Position numbers and translations under genes: made by a program | Shown here: in pieces, positions 1 to 11,091 of the stretch | Layout: each line of letters starts with the position of its first letter | Position numbering within the stretch: the first letter of the stretch is position 1 | Assembly: GCA_002110485.1 (NCBI GenBank) | Contig: MOWL01000067.1 | Location: 1,612,001 to 1,676,000, forward strand | Origin: Emergomyces orientalis | Taxonomy: Eukaryota; Ascomycota; Eurotiomycetes; Onygenales; Ajellomycetaceae | Direction: 5' to 3' | Length of the DNA stretch: 64,000 nt | Notes under the pieces: generated by a model | The model's database searches: none | What the model was told of the DNA's origin: nothing | Seen by the model: the letters and a program-made list of their open reading frames with translations, nothing else

Positions 1-546
1 ACTGCCTTGTGATATCATCTTCGGGTGTACACCTAGTTCGATTGCAGTTCTGACGCTATCGACCACAGTCTCGAATTCCTCCTTAGTCATCCGGTCTGCA
101 TCTGTGGGGTCATATTCGAGGGATTCAGAGGTGACTGGGTGAATCCCATCGGGAGGTTGAAATACGGAGTGGTGTATCTCCAGTTTCTCTTCCGCAGCAG
201 TCTTCCCCTTGACTTTGCTAATCTTGAACTTGGAGGCGATTTCTTCCGCCCACCTCTCAAGTCGCATATTGATAGCCTTTATATCCACCCCGGAATTGCT
301 CCGCACACGCCTTCGAGGCCCGTTTGAACGACGCCGGTAATCAGTTGGTGAAGACTGTCTTGATGCATGCATTTGGGGGTGGGAGTGAATAGGGGCATAT
401 CGGGAGGGGGAGGTGGACATTCGAGGAGGTGCAGCGAAGGAGTCCTCATCGTCAGAATAGTCATAAAAGTCATGATTCCGTTCCTCATCAGCCTGAGCAA
501 GGCGCTCATAGCCGGATGTGGCAGGACGATGTTTCTTGGGCGCCAT
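1..546 (-). CDS. LSB6: Type II phosphatidylinositol 4-kinase, 5' part (runs off left edge)
   Basis: An open frame starts at the ATG at 546-544 and stays open for 182 codons to base 1, so the gene is cut by the window edge. The N-terminus is acidic and arginine/serine rich and looks disordered. From about residue 95 the sequence becomes structured. The last residues (EEFETVVDSVRTAIELGV, then HPKMISQGS) match my memory of the start of the type II PI 4-kinase fold, where the glycine/serine-rich nucleotide loop SGSYF would follow immediately. These enzymes phosphorylate phosphatidylinositol to PI4P on Golgi, endosomal and vacuolar membranes. The catalytic lysine and aspartates lie outside the window and cannot be checked. 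No intron is needed in this part. The family call comes from motif recall, not a search. Confidence 0.75.
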   Translation of the reverse strand, partial: MAPKKHRPATSGYERLAQADEERNHDFYDYSDDEDSFAAPPRMSTSPSRYAPIHSHPQMHASRQSSPTDYRRRSNGPRRRVRSNSGVDIKAINMRLERWAEEIASKFKISKVKGKTAAEEKLEIHHSVFQPPDGIHPVTSESLEYDPTDADRMTKEEFETVVDSVRTAIELGVHPKMISQGS

Positions 547-1680
547 GGCGGAGGGAGAAAAGGGGGGCGTTAATTAGGAGTAAGGGAAGGTCAAATAAAT
601 ACTTGGCACACGAGGACGCAGCTTCATTGATGGCGACGTCTCGTAGGCGGCAACACTCCGTAGAAGATCACGCATTCAACAAATCAATCCTGGTTTGCCA
701 TAGCCAATTATAAATGGAAGAAAAAAAGGAGGTTAAGTGGTTATAGCTAACCGGGATAAAAGTAGTGGTTGTTGAGGTTATTATTATTTATTTTTTTTAG
801 CGGCCGGAGCATGAAGATGGATCATGGCTGCTCCTATTAATTATAAATTACACGTAGGGTGGAAGGGGAGGAGAACATGTGATCTAGATCGCTTATGTAA
901 GGTGGATGCTGGAGGGAAGCAGGTCATGTGATATCACCCACTCAGGGGTAAAAAGGGGGCAAGCGAAGGCAACAACATTTTCCGTGATCAAGTGGAGTTT
1001 ACGAACGAAGAGGCTACGACAGATTCGAGGACTAATGCGATAAGGATTAACTAGTTACAGTGGAACCTACAGGTATACGTCAGTGTGCTGCTTACAAGAA
1101 GCCAAATCTCAGACCTCAAGGAGGCATTTGCGACATCGCATGAGGAACTTCAGACGAGAAGATGAATAGAAGGGTGCCTTAACCCGTATCTGGGTTGATG
1201 ATGGGAATACTAAATCGTGATGTCAAACAATTAAGTAAACTTATTGTCTCCTGACGGCCAAAGAGATGCTCAGCCACCTGATTTTCTGTCCAGCCTACTG
1301 CGTAGAAGAATATTTACAACGCCCTTGAGGGGACAGGACCCTAAAAGCAACCACCTTTCGTGACCTGGGTATCATTATCAATATAAACAATCGTTCCTTC
1401 GCTCATCCAAAGATGGATACCTGGATGGCAGCAACTGCCAGTCAAGCAGGTAACCAAACAGTACATCAAGAAGAATGCAAATAATAGAGACGGGCAAGAC
1501 AGAGAATTAAAAAGGAGTAAAAAGACCGTAAATTGAACAAATTTTCCGCCCTCCTTCGCCCACAGTTCCAATTTAATATGTCACTCCGAAGCAATCCCGA
1601 AGTAGTGCTTGTATCACTACTTGTAGAAAGCATCGCAAAACATGTATGAGCTTAGCGAACCCAACCCGAGGTTTCCCCTT
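547..1680. other. Intergenic region without a supported gene
   Basis: This stretch lies between the start of the LSB6-like gene and the 3' end of the next minus-strand gene. It should hold the LSB6 promoter and the neighbour's 3' UTR. Short open frames here have no recognisable domains and no codon pattern unlike random DNA. An A/T-rich run occurs near 780-800. Confidence 0.6.
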
Positions 1681-2673
1681 TTACGTATCGCTCTGACGCG
1701 AACTCCCCATTAATTCAGAAATCGCTCTCCTTTCAGGCAGCTCCGCAATAGTCTTCTGGGGGTAGGGTTGGGTGGCATACTCGGTCTGTGCGGAGTACAC
1801 AGCACCAGCCAGGGCCTGTTGTTTACCTCTCCGTTCCCACAGGGCCCACGCAAGAGCGGCAAGCGCAATGACGCCGAGAGGGACTCCCATACCAATTCCG
1901 ATAGCGGTATCATGGGAGGCAGGACATGTTACCTCCGGGGAAATAGTGGGTGCCGTTGATCCGGGATTCGTAGGTGTCGGCTGGGGGTGGGTGCCGGTGC
2001 TAGTGGCGCTGGTGGTGGTTGGGGGCTCATTTGGAGAAGAGTTGTTACCGGCAAGACCTGCTACTCCTAGGATAGCTTCGCCTGGGGCCAAAGTGAAGGA
2101 CGAGTCGCCATTCATACAACCTAATTTTCCGTCGACGATAGATACCTCGCCACAGCAATATTTAGAATCTTCCCCGTCAAAGCCAAAATTGATAACGGGA
2201 AAGCCGATGTGGCGGTTGTAGTTCGCTATTTGAAGTACTGGTCAGTGACTCGGCTTTTTTTTTTTTTTTTTTTTTTTCATTCAGCATAATGTAGGTCGGA
2301 AGGGCAAAAGTTGAAAGAGGAATTGTGCTCTACTATGAGACGAACAGGCGATATATAGTCCAAAAAAGGACCAAAAAAATGAGGATAAATACTTACCACA
2401 AGGCGCAAAGCAGCGAGATCCCCAGTTTCTATCCGTGCAGGATCCTCTTGACAACACCGAACCGTGTGTGCTTTGAAGGTAGCAGAGACCATTGGACATG
2501 CAGATGTCCCCCGCACCGCAACATATTGTTTCCTCATCATTTGTGCATGGCACATCATGTGGGTATTCAGTGCCATCGAGGGCGTAACACATTCGTTTTT
2601 GACATCTGGTTCCAATGACCCAAAATGACAATAACACCACGACAATCTGTGGTATTGTGGTTGGCCGCGCCAT
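1681..2673 (-). CDS. Secreted/cell-surface cysteine-rich single-pass membrane protein (fungal, function unknown)
   Basis: Two exons, 2673-2397 and 2237-1681, are joined across a 159-nt intron (donor GTAAGT, acceptor CAG). They give a 277-residue protein in phase. Residues 1-24 form a signal peptide. Residues 24-133 are a cysteine-rich ectodomain with a CC pair near residues 53-54 and another cysteine cluster (YCCGE) after the splice. Residues about 160-200 are a Thr/Pro/Ser-rich, probably O-glycosylated stalk. Residues 204-226 form one transmembrane helix, followed by a short basic cytoplasmic tail. This layout is common among fungal wall-sensor-like and lineage-specific surface proteins. I do not recognise a named family. 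Without the splice the first exon reads into a hydrophobic tail that is not credible, which supports the intron. Confidence 0.7.
2255..2277. repeat. Poly-T tract (poly-A on the gene strand) inside intron
   Basis: About 23 consecutive T on the plus strand lie inside the intron of the minus-strand membrane-protein gene, close to its acceptor. On the gene strand the run is poly-A, so it is not a polypyrimidine tract. It is probably a slippage-prone homopolymer or the remnant of a retrotransposed tail. Confidence 0.8.
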
Positions 2674-4029
2674 TGTAAGGCTGGGGGCTTGGGTTGTTCC
2701 GAATGTCTGTTGTTGGATATCTGGCGGTGGGCGGCGACCGTGCCTCGCCTGATTTCGAGACGATGTGATGAGCCCGCTTCACAGATTCCAAAACTCCGAT
2801 GATTTATGCGATCGAGAAATCAAGGAGCGAGAAAGAAAAAACCATGCGAGAGTGTTCAAGAAGGGGCCAATTTCACCAAGCGGCTCTCCAGCCCGGTTGG
2901 CGGCTCAACACAATTCGAAGGCTTTCGAGCCGTCGGCCCGCACAGCGCACACAAAGCAACTGAATGACAAGGCGGGAAAGCATTGGGAACCTCGAGGCCA
3001 ACCAATGTTGGGCAGGGAATCCTTCGGCCAACCATGGAGCGTATCAGGATGCGCTGTTGCGAAGACAGTGTGTAGACTTATTTAGCAGAGTTATGGGTAC
3101 AGGACCGCCGCTGTCTGGCTGTGGGGCGGACAAATCCTGAGAGCGTGGGCAACCTTGATAACATAATTAGTGAGGTTCATGCGCTACGAAAATACCGGCC
3201 GTAGCTTGTTCGCAGTTCCACAACTGTGCGATATTCATCTTGTTTCTCCCTTTTCGAAAATAGCCTGTCAGTTTAGCGCCCCTTCTGGCCTTTTAGCGCG
3301 TGCATCCGCCCAAAATCCTGCTGCTTGTTTTGATCCCGAAAAAGCTGAGAGGCCCAAAGTAAAATGCAAAAGCTTGTGATACCCAGTTAAAAAGGGCGGG
3401 ATCAGGCATAGAATCTCCAAATCATTACTGCACACAAATCATCTGGCAAACTATGGCTTTGTCAAGGACCCCGAAAAGCTCATTTTCCACGATAGGAGGC
3501 GGCGCATGGTTAATTACACATGGCCCTTAGCGTTCATCAAAAGAATGCTGGACAATTTCTTGACAACCTTTTTCCCGCAGAATCCAATTGCGAACGACGG
3601 CGGACTATGAGCTGGACAAAAACCAGCCACAACCAATAGGATAGTGATTTGTGTCTCAGCACTGTGACTTGCCAACGAGGAGTAGTTGAGTAGCAGTTCT
3701 CGCAGAGCTGGAGATGTTCATAATTTCTGGATATATAATCAATTCCATTTCATATAAGGAATGGTGGGTGGTGGCATTATCCCGCTCTTCCGACATCACG
3801 AAATATGCAGGCTCTACCTCTAAACCCAGACCTTTTGCTGGGAGAAAGCGGCAGCAAAAACCAGTAAGTTAAAATAACACTATATAAATCATTATGACAT
3901 GATCAATAGGCCATCATGATTGCGAACTGACCTTTTGAAATTCGTAGATCTACAAGTATATTCAGTTATGCCTTGGTCTTTTCATCAATTAGACATCAAA
4001 CTATATCTCAGTAAACATCTTATTATTTA
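2674..4029. other. Intergenic region without a supported gene
   Basis: The sequence upstream of the secreted-protein gene and downstream of the NLR-like pseudogene contains no reading frame with a recognisable domain. Two plus-strand open frames of 106 and 69 codons have no supporting features. Confidence 0.6.
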
Positions 4030-7000
4030 CTAATATTCTGCGCCATGCTCTAGTAAGATCTTCACAATCTCTTCTTTTGAAGCAATATCAAGAGCAGTAT
4101 TACAACCATCATCTTCAGCATGAATATTTGCTCCATGCTCTAGCAAGCGCTTCACCGTCTCAAAATCACCTCTTTTAGAAGCAATTATAAGAGCAGTTTC
4201 ACCAAAATCATTTGAACCATCTTTGCTCCATGTTCAGCAAGATCTTCACCATCTCAGAATCACCTCTTTTAGAAGCAATCATAAGAGCAGTTTCACCAAA
4301 ATCATTTGAACTATGCTTTGCTCCCTGCTCTAGCAAGATCTTCACAATCTCAATACTACCTTGCCAGGAAGCAACAAGAAGGGGAGCCTCACCAAGTAAC
4401 CCACCCAAAGCATTAACATATGCTCCATGTTCTAACAGTCACAATCTCAGTGTGACCTCCCTCCGATGCCCAGGCTAATGCAGTTCCTCCCCGGATATTT
4501 TCGTCGATATCGGTATCACCCAGTGTGATTAATCGTTGGATCTTGTTCTTATGTCCGTTGAAAGCAGCTAGCTCCAATGCATTCAGTTCAAGATCATTCG
4601 TGCCCATTGCTGCCTCGCAAAACAAAGGGAACCACAAGTCATATCGAGAACTAGAAGCGTCGTAAAGTCGATCTAATTATTCCTCTAGTTCAGACTGTGC
4701 TGACGGAGACATCTTTTGAAAATGATCAGGCCAATGCTCCGCTGCGTATGCCAAGAGATTTTGGATGTTGAAATTACATTCAGGTGGCCTTTCTTCCAGA
4801 TCATCCATTAGTAGGTAACGAACAGATATTCGTGACATTAAATCCTCAGTATCGGTCGGCTTGAAACTTCATTTGCTGTTGAGTCTTCTGGTGACCCAGT
4901 CACTAAGCAAAAATTCTCTCGCTGTTTGATGGATCAGGTAGATCTTCGAGTTTTTAATGAAGACAAAGAGCTGACACAAGTGACGGAGCTTCTCATCGAA
5001 TCCTTCTGGGTTCAAGCCGGCTTCGGCTGCACTTCGTGAACGGGGTGACTTGCCTACGCCCAGCGCCAAGGCCATCTCCTCTGTCGTTAATGGACGCCGT
5101 GCACCGACGATGATCTGAAGAATCATCTTTACTTCCACAACTTTGTTGGCTGGTACCCTACGCAGTATTTTTTTATAGGCCTCATTGACAGAACGGGGAA
5201 TTAATTGAAGTGATTCTTTGTTCGGCCGAAGGCTATCCTGTAACATTATGCGGATGTCGTTCATTGCCAGGTATAACCAAAGGTATGTACGATGTTCCAT
5301 TTGTAGTAGTTGTTGCTCAAGTCGTTTCTGCATCCCATGTGACGACTTGAGCCTCACATCTAGCTCGGCGACTTGGTTCTTGACAACAAGACTGATTTCT
5401 TTACAGATTTGATCGTTCTCTCTGTCCCCATCGAGATGGATTTGAGAGACTGGTTGGAAACCTTGCCGGATTGTGCCATAGGGACGGCTTGTAACAAGGA
5501 ATTTCAGCCAGGTCCTAGTGAACAATGAAGAAGTCTGACTATAAAAATTTTCCAGCTTTTTGATCAATTGATCTTGATGATCCGGCTGGCATTTGTCCAG
5601 TGCATCAAAAATACATATAGTTCTAGATGACGAGGAGTCAGACGTGGCAGTCATGAGAATTCTCCAAAGTTCGCCCACTTCTTGCTGAAGCTTGTGACCA
5701 TTCTCTTTCCAGAAAGGCATTGCATGTTTTAAGAGATTGGATTGTCCTCGGAAGAGCTGGTGGAGTACAGCACACAGTGCTGTAGTCAAGCTATTCTGTT
5801 CATCATTATCTTTGAAAAAGAAGTAACACACAGTCAGAGGAGAATCAGATTTCTGGAAGTCAATGTCAACGAGGGATTTGGCGATGACTGATTTTCCGCA
5901 TCCAGGGTCAGCCGAGATCGACAGCAAATCATTATGGCAGCTTTCTCACCAATCAAGGTATTGCGAGTTGTCAAGAACCCATCTACACGTGTCTTTGACT
6001 CTGACTGGGTTGATATCTTTGAACTGTTCGTATGTAGAGGTTTTAAATGCTTGATGACATTTTTGTTGCTCCTTGGTTAAAGCCGCTCTCAGCTGCTCAT
6101 CGTGATGGCTTTCTTGTTGAATGAATGCTCTGTCAAGGGCTTTATTAACATCCTTGATTTCATGCACGATTTCATCTGCAAGAAAAGAATCAATATGCTT
6201 TAGCCATGAAAAGATGGGAATCATAGTACAAAATGAACAGATCTCACGCACTACACACATCCCTAAGTAGCTTCTCCTGTGACACTTGGCCGACTGGTAC
6301 GTAGCTGAGCAGCTCTTTTGTATACGACGCTGCCACCAATGACGCATATCCTTGCCACTCCTTGTTTTTGTGCGAGTCCGCATAATCACAGATGCCCCGG
6401 ATTACAATGCAAGGAAAGTTCATCATCAGCCCAGCTGCCTCCATTTCAAAACATAGTGCCCCAGTCTCTTTGTAGAGCATATCTCTAGTAGCCCCGTGTT
6501 TGATGACAGTGTTTCCTGACGCAATAATGTCGTAATGTACTTGAGGAGTTGCCTCTCTGCGGGCATTTCTTGCTTTCTCCCTTTCTGCTGGACAGTTTTC
6601 GCAAGTATCTGCATTAGAAGGATGTTCATACTCCACCTGGGAAAGTCGGTCATTTCGTGGGTTGGGTGGACCGAAGGTCTGTCGTGTTTTTGAATTCTTT
6701 TCGATGGCTTTCTGGATGTATTTAGGATAACAAGGGTGATCCGTGTATTCAGTTGCTTTCATATGGTTGACCGCAATCAACAACGACTGGGTGGGCTGTT
6801 CAACGAGCCGGTTCGATGATATTTACCATCTGCCACAACTTTCCCCAAGTCGTATTGAACCACACCGTTACAGGTTCCATTGGGATAGCCGACCACAACG
6901 TCCCCGAGCCGTATGTCATGGCTAGCAGATGGGATTCCTCCTCCGATCCCGATCATAAACCCGATCTGTAGCGATCTTGAAAAGGTTCGCATTAAGTTGA

Positions 7001-7250
7001 TCGCAACTGTCGTAGCTGAAGTAGTCCCGTATTGTCCTTCAGGAAGACTAGCGATGACAATGTGGTGTTCACCAATGCGTCCTAAAATGTACGAGTTCGT
7101 GTCCATGCTATCCTGGTTTCTCAAAAACCCAAAATTGACATCCAGCATTTTCTTCGCTGCAGTGACTTCGATGGCCAAGGCACAGATCCAGCCGACCTTT
7201 GAACTTCTCTCGTGCAGGTCGACGCGAAGGCATAGTGAACCCTGCTTCAA
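4030..7250 (-). pseudogene. Decayed NLR-like gene: nucleoside phosphorylase - NACHT - ankyrin repeats
   Basis: Read right to left, the order is: a PNP/UDP-phosphorylase domain (7205 to about 6260; VGWICALAIEV, GIGGGIPS, FEMEAAG), then an intron-like gap (about 6258-6176, acceptor TTGCAG). A linker follows (CRWVLDNSQYLDW), then a NACHT domain (about 5927-4870) with P-loop ADPGCGKS and a Walker-B-like FDAL. About six ankyrin units end at the TAG at 4032-4030. Fungal proteins of this architecture act in non-self recognition and programmed cell death. This copy is broken: in-frame TGA before the P-loop (near 5943), TGA near 4866, TAA near 4677, and one-base shifts near 6781, 4430 and 4225. The probable native ATG (7234) is also out of frame with the phosphorylase domain. 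Some breaks could be unrecognised introns or sequence errors, but not all. Confidence 0.75.
4040..4440 (-). repeat. Near-identical tandem ankyrin-coding units
   Basis: Successive units of about 96-100 nt at the 3' end of the NLR-like pseudogene share long identical runs. The segments near 4150-4250 and 4250-4345 are almost the same. Each encodes GETAL, then IASKRGD, then a leucine-rich helix. The similarity suggests recent unit duplication or conversion. Confidence 0.75.
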
Positions 7251-8077
7251 TTTTGTCTTGTCGCTTCAAGATGTAATGTTAGGATTCAAGAGGTGGTTTA
7301 ACGGCGTGTCCTTACAGGGCGATGTAGGGTGACATAACATGACATTCCATGATCGCAATATGCAATGGAAGAATAGAACTCCGATCAAGCTTATTCCTGG
7401 GCGAGGTCGAATTCAGCCTTGGAGATCAAATGTTTAGGTGCGGGACAGGGTAAAAGACGAGACATCATTGGTAACTAGATAAGGCCCTTGGTGCGTTGCC
7501 AACGCACCTTAGACTGAGGCAAGATGGCAAATAAGTACCTCGAGTTGCCAAGGCCATATTCCCATTGAACGAAGACTCGATTGATAATATGCCTTCTGAT
7601 TGGAAATGAGGTCGATGGAGCTGCTGTTCCGACATCCAGGTGGAGGCCCTAGGGAGCGCACCGGGGAGGCATACTGATCAATGATCTGTCAATTTCCACC
7701 ATCCGTCGTCACTGCTAAGATATGAATGAATTGATATCTTATTGTTTCTCGGTTTCCGTCTGCTTCACTGGTACAACAGGCCGTGCTGATGACCCTGTTA
7801 CGGCAGCCTATAGTGACATTTGGGTCAAATGTTTTTTTTTTCGGTTTTTCAAATGTAAAATCTTAATTCCACATTTTGACATGTCTCAATAGAAATTTAT
7901 ATTGTTATTTATCAGCAGAGAGAATTCATATTTTAGTGTAAAAAAATTTTATATAAAAAATAGAAAATCAAAAAATAGAAAATTAAAAAATCAAAAAATT
8001 AATTTCATTGAAAAAGAAAAAGAAATAAAAAATATAATCTAATTTATTCATTCAGACAATTTGTATTCTGTCATAAT
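7251..8077. other. AT-rich intergenic region
   Basis: No gene is seen. The left half resembles ordinary unique DNA, and a short inverted pair (TGCGTTGCCAACGCA) occurs near 7491-7506. From about 7830 to 8050 the sequence is low-complexity A/T with runs of AAAAAATAGAAAAT type and marks the start of repeat-rich DNA. Confidence 0.6.
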
Positions 8078-8648
8078 TGTTAGGGCTTGGTCACAAGGAT
8101 ATCAGGGTGGCAACAGCTATATGTCAGGTTATGATATTACTGATTCTTGGAGAGGAGAAGAACTAGCTATGCAAGAGAAGTGGGGATATAAGATGCATCA
8201 TCGCCTCTGTGGGTCACATGACCGTCACATGACCGTGCCCTAAGCCCTAGCGACCTTACAATAATCTGTCAAAGTTAGTTATTGAAAAGAGTGATTATTA
8301 ATAGAATGATTAGTAGAATGAAACTTCTGACATTTTAATTCACACTATTTATATTATCTTCATTTTTATTTCTTTTTACTAAATTCATTATTCATGCTGT
8401 GTGTGAGTGTATGAACATAGATGTAAGGGGCGAGCAATTAGGTATGAAAGAACTATATTGTGCCTAATATACAAGAAGAAAAGCTTAAGGAAGAAAAGAG
8501 AAAGAAAAGAAAGAAGTGCAAAGAGTGTGTAGAAAAGCACTCTAAGCACAGATTGCAAGCGAGGGCTAGCCACTAGCGCGGGAGCTATTAGTCTGTTTGG
8601 GCGGCTAGCCCGAGTCCACATAACCATATAGGGGTTCAACCCCTGACA
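8078..8648. mobile_element. Probable solo LTR, 571 bp
   Basis: The segment starts TGTTAGGG and ends CCCTGACA, near-perfect inverted termini of the TG...CA kind (one C/T difference). It has no matching partner LTR in the window and no internal coding region beside it. The flanking five bases (ATAAT left, ATAGA right) are only partly alike, so the target duplication is not clean. The interior contains a tandem TCACATGACCG motif near 8215-8235. Which LTR family it belongs to cannot be told from the sequence alone. Confidence 0.6.
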
Positions 8649-9191
8649 ATAGAGATCAAAGTTATCATGTCACAGACATGTCATGTCAGATATTTCTCAA
8701 GAGATTTAACTATATATAGAGTTCAGATGTCTGTAATAGCAGTGACTATTACTATTGTGTGATCTTTTTAATTAAGTGATTAGATGCCTGCATCTGAGGT
8801 TTCTAGACACTACAAAAATGATAGTAAAAAAATGTCTGATGTCTCTCTTTCTCTGCTTTTCAACAGAAAATATAAATAAATAAATAAATACATGCTTCTT
8901 TCTATCGTGGGCAACACCCACGCTCCCTAGTACATTCGCTATATTATATATTCGCCTATATAATCTTATCGCTATAGCTTCGTACGTACCTACCTAGCTA
9001 TAGCATTACCCTTACCTTCCGCAGAGCATACGTGCCTACCTACTATATCATTTATCATTCCTTCCGCATGCGGAAGATGCCTGTATTTAGTTATTTATAT
9101 TCTTCCACTGATTAGCAGTGAAAGATGAAGAATCAGACATTCTTTTACTACTATTTTAACATATATGTTCTATCGCACGTAGCACTTTCCC
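8649..9191. other. Non-coding, repeat-like region with hairpins
   Basis: No gene is seen. It contains a 17-nt hairpin CGTGGGCAACACCCACG (8906-8922), a perfect 16-nt palindrome CTTCCGCATGCGGAAG (near 9061-9076), and stretches of CTAGCTATAGC-like and TACCTACCTA-like sequence. It may be the remnant of another repeat. Confidence 0.5.
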
Positions 9192-10418
9192 ATTATTATT
9201 ATTATTATATTATACACCACTTAATCTCAGGGATATGTGGGAAACTATCTATTTTATCTAACAAGAAAAACCATGCAATAAGAGAGTTTACTGCTGAATT
9301 AAAAACCTCATATACTAATAAATGTATGTAACAGTTTCTGTGAGACTTCAGACTACTGAGAATCAGCAACTGCTGTCCTCAAGAAGAGAAGAGAATGAGA
9401 TGAGAAAAGAAAAATTAAAAATAAAGAAAAATTACACTGAGTATTTTTGAAAATGTGTCTGCATGTGAGTGAGTGAGTGAAAGACATCAACTGCACTCTG
9501 AAGCATAGAGAGTCATGTCTTTAGCATGAAATGAGCATGAAAATGTGCTATGAGCACTGATTTTATGTGATAAGCGCGCTTTCAGTGATTTCAGCATGGT
9601 GTTTATTGAGATCTGTGTATGCTTGATTAAAATGTGATAGATTGCTGCTTCTCTGTCTGATAGACACTCAGTGTCTTTGTCAGTGAGAACTGTGATAGAA
9701 TTTCCTGCTTAATTTATTATTTTATTAGACAGTGTAGCTCTTCTTTGATGTTTAATAGTCATTTCTTATTAATTCTGCCCTCATGCAGCAGACTTCTGTG
9801 ACTGTGCTGAAATCTATCACAGTGAACTATCACATGCATCACTGTTTCATTTGAATAGCCACATTCACATGCTGGTGATGAGAAATCCAGTACTTGTCTT
9901 TTATATAGAAAGACTGTCAGCTCTGTTTTTTCTGATCTTAGTTGAATTATCAGCAAGCTTCTGATCTTGTTTAGACTCTTATGCTATTTCAGAATGCTTT
10001 TGTTCAGAAATCAATTAAAGAATTCACATTAGAAAAATACTCTAGCTCTTTATTATTTTTTTCATCTACTCAGAATTTCTTTTCACACCTATTCATCATG
10101 TGAGAAGTGCTGTGTTGCTGCTGAATTTATACTTTGAGCAGTTTTTTATTTACTCTTTTTTACTCAAAACTTCTCTCAATTTTCAGACAGACTGTCTGAA
10201 TAAATCATTTTCTTAATAGATCTTCTGTGCACTGCATCTCTTTATCTGAGTTTGACTTTCACTGCTGTGCATGTCTCTTCAATTTGTGTTGTCATTCCAG
10301 AGGCCTTCAGTTGTTTTGTGGCGCGCGCCACAACTTCATCAAAATAGATGTTTAGAGGTGATGTGTATGTCTCTGCTTTCAGTGTGAATATTGGTGTTGC
10401 TCTGTATGCTTCAGCTAC
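9192..10418 (-). mobile_element. LINE C0, 3' portion (minus strand; family C)
   Basis: On the minus strand this is the 3' end of a family-C LINE. It ends at 9192 in an (ATT)n run preceded by a sequence matching the 3' ends of C1-C3 (CCACATATCC... then AAGTGGTGTA). Codons around 9759-9956 match the C-terminal ORF2 region, including the Cys-Cys-His-Cys knuckle CECGYSNETVMHVIVHC. The rest of the element lies at 26592-30785, displaced by the Gypsy insertion. The rejoined reading across 10418/26596 agrees with C1. Confidence 0.85.
9756..10418 (-). pseudogene. LINE C0 ORF2, C-terminal fragment
   Basis: The fragment holds the last part of the family-C ORF2: a region matching VYRATSITLLEAE of C1 near 10400, then the CCHC knuckle near 9850. 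Many in-frame stops are present. It is interrupted on its 5' side by the Gypsy element. Confidence 0.8.
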
Positions 10419-10766
10419 TGAAGTGGAATAAGGGGTTGTGCGCTTTTGGCGGCACGTGGGCAGGAGCAGCGGGATTGTAAGAAGGTTGGTAAGTTCACTG
10501 TGTATACAATATTCTATTCAATGAGCTATCCAAATAGCAATACAAAAGAACATGTAGGAGATTCAAATATAGAAGAAGAACAAGCAATCAATCACATATC
10601 AAATCATATAATCAAAAAGAAGCAATCTCACTGCTCTGCATACAATCAATCTTCGCCGAATCCACACGTGTGTCAAAGGATAATGGGAATATGAGGCAGC
10701 CATGCCAAACAAATATATGAGACAGTCTCAGTGAAAAGTAATATCATGCTGAGATTCTTCATCACA
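10419..10766 (-). repeat. Gypsy 3' LTR (348 bp)
   Basis: This is the left copy of the LTR. It matches 20756-21015 followed by 26504-26591 along its whole length, with C/T and G/A differences (for example CCCCACCACA on the right versus CTTCATCACA here). It starts TGAAGTGGAATAAGG. Confidence 0.85.
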
Positions 10767-10790
10767 CATCTTCTCTCTCTATAGCTTACT
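10767..10790 (-). other. Gypsy polypurine tract
   Basis: On the minus strand a purine-rich run (AGAGAGAGAAGATG) directly precedes the 3' LTR. This is the expected position of the plus-strand primer for reverse transcription. Confidence 0.6.
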
Positions 10791-11091
10791 GATCTGGCAA
10801 GTAAGAATGCGATCTGAATGAATGAAAACAAGAAATTGCAGAAAAGAATCAATCAAGAATCAAGAAAATGAAAGACAATCAATAAAAGAATATAGAAAAG
10901 AGAAAGAAAAAGTGAACAGCAGAGAAAAGAAAGATAAATAAAAATAAGAGAAAACAGAGAAACAAGTAAACAGAATATGATTAACATGATGACAGTGACA
11001 AGATGCAGCAAATGTGGCAACAGTGTGATCATGATTGGTCAATCTTTTGACAGCCCGGGGCTGGGAAAACATGATTGGCTGATGACTGTGA

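Noticed and set aside
2765..3379. Two plus-strand open frames of 106 and 69 codons
   Set aside because: No domain, signal peptide or coding pattern; they sit in the intergenic region upstream of the secreted-protein gene.
9464..9480. GTGA tandem run as a functional element
   Set aside because: It is a short simple repeat in the 3' UTR of a decayed LINE.
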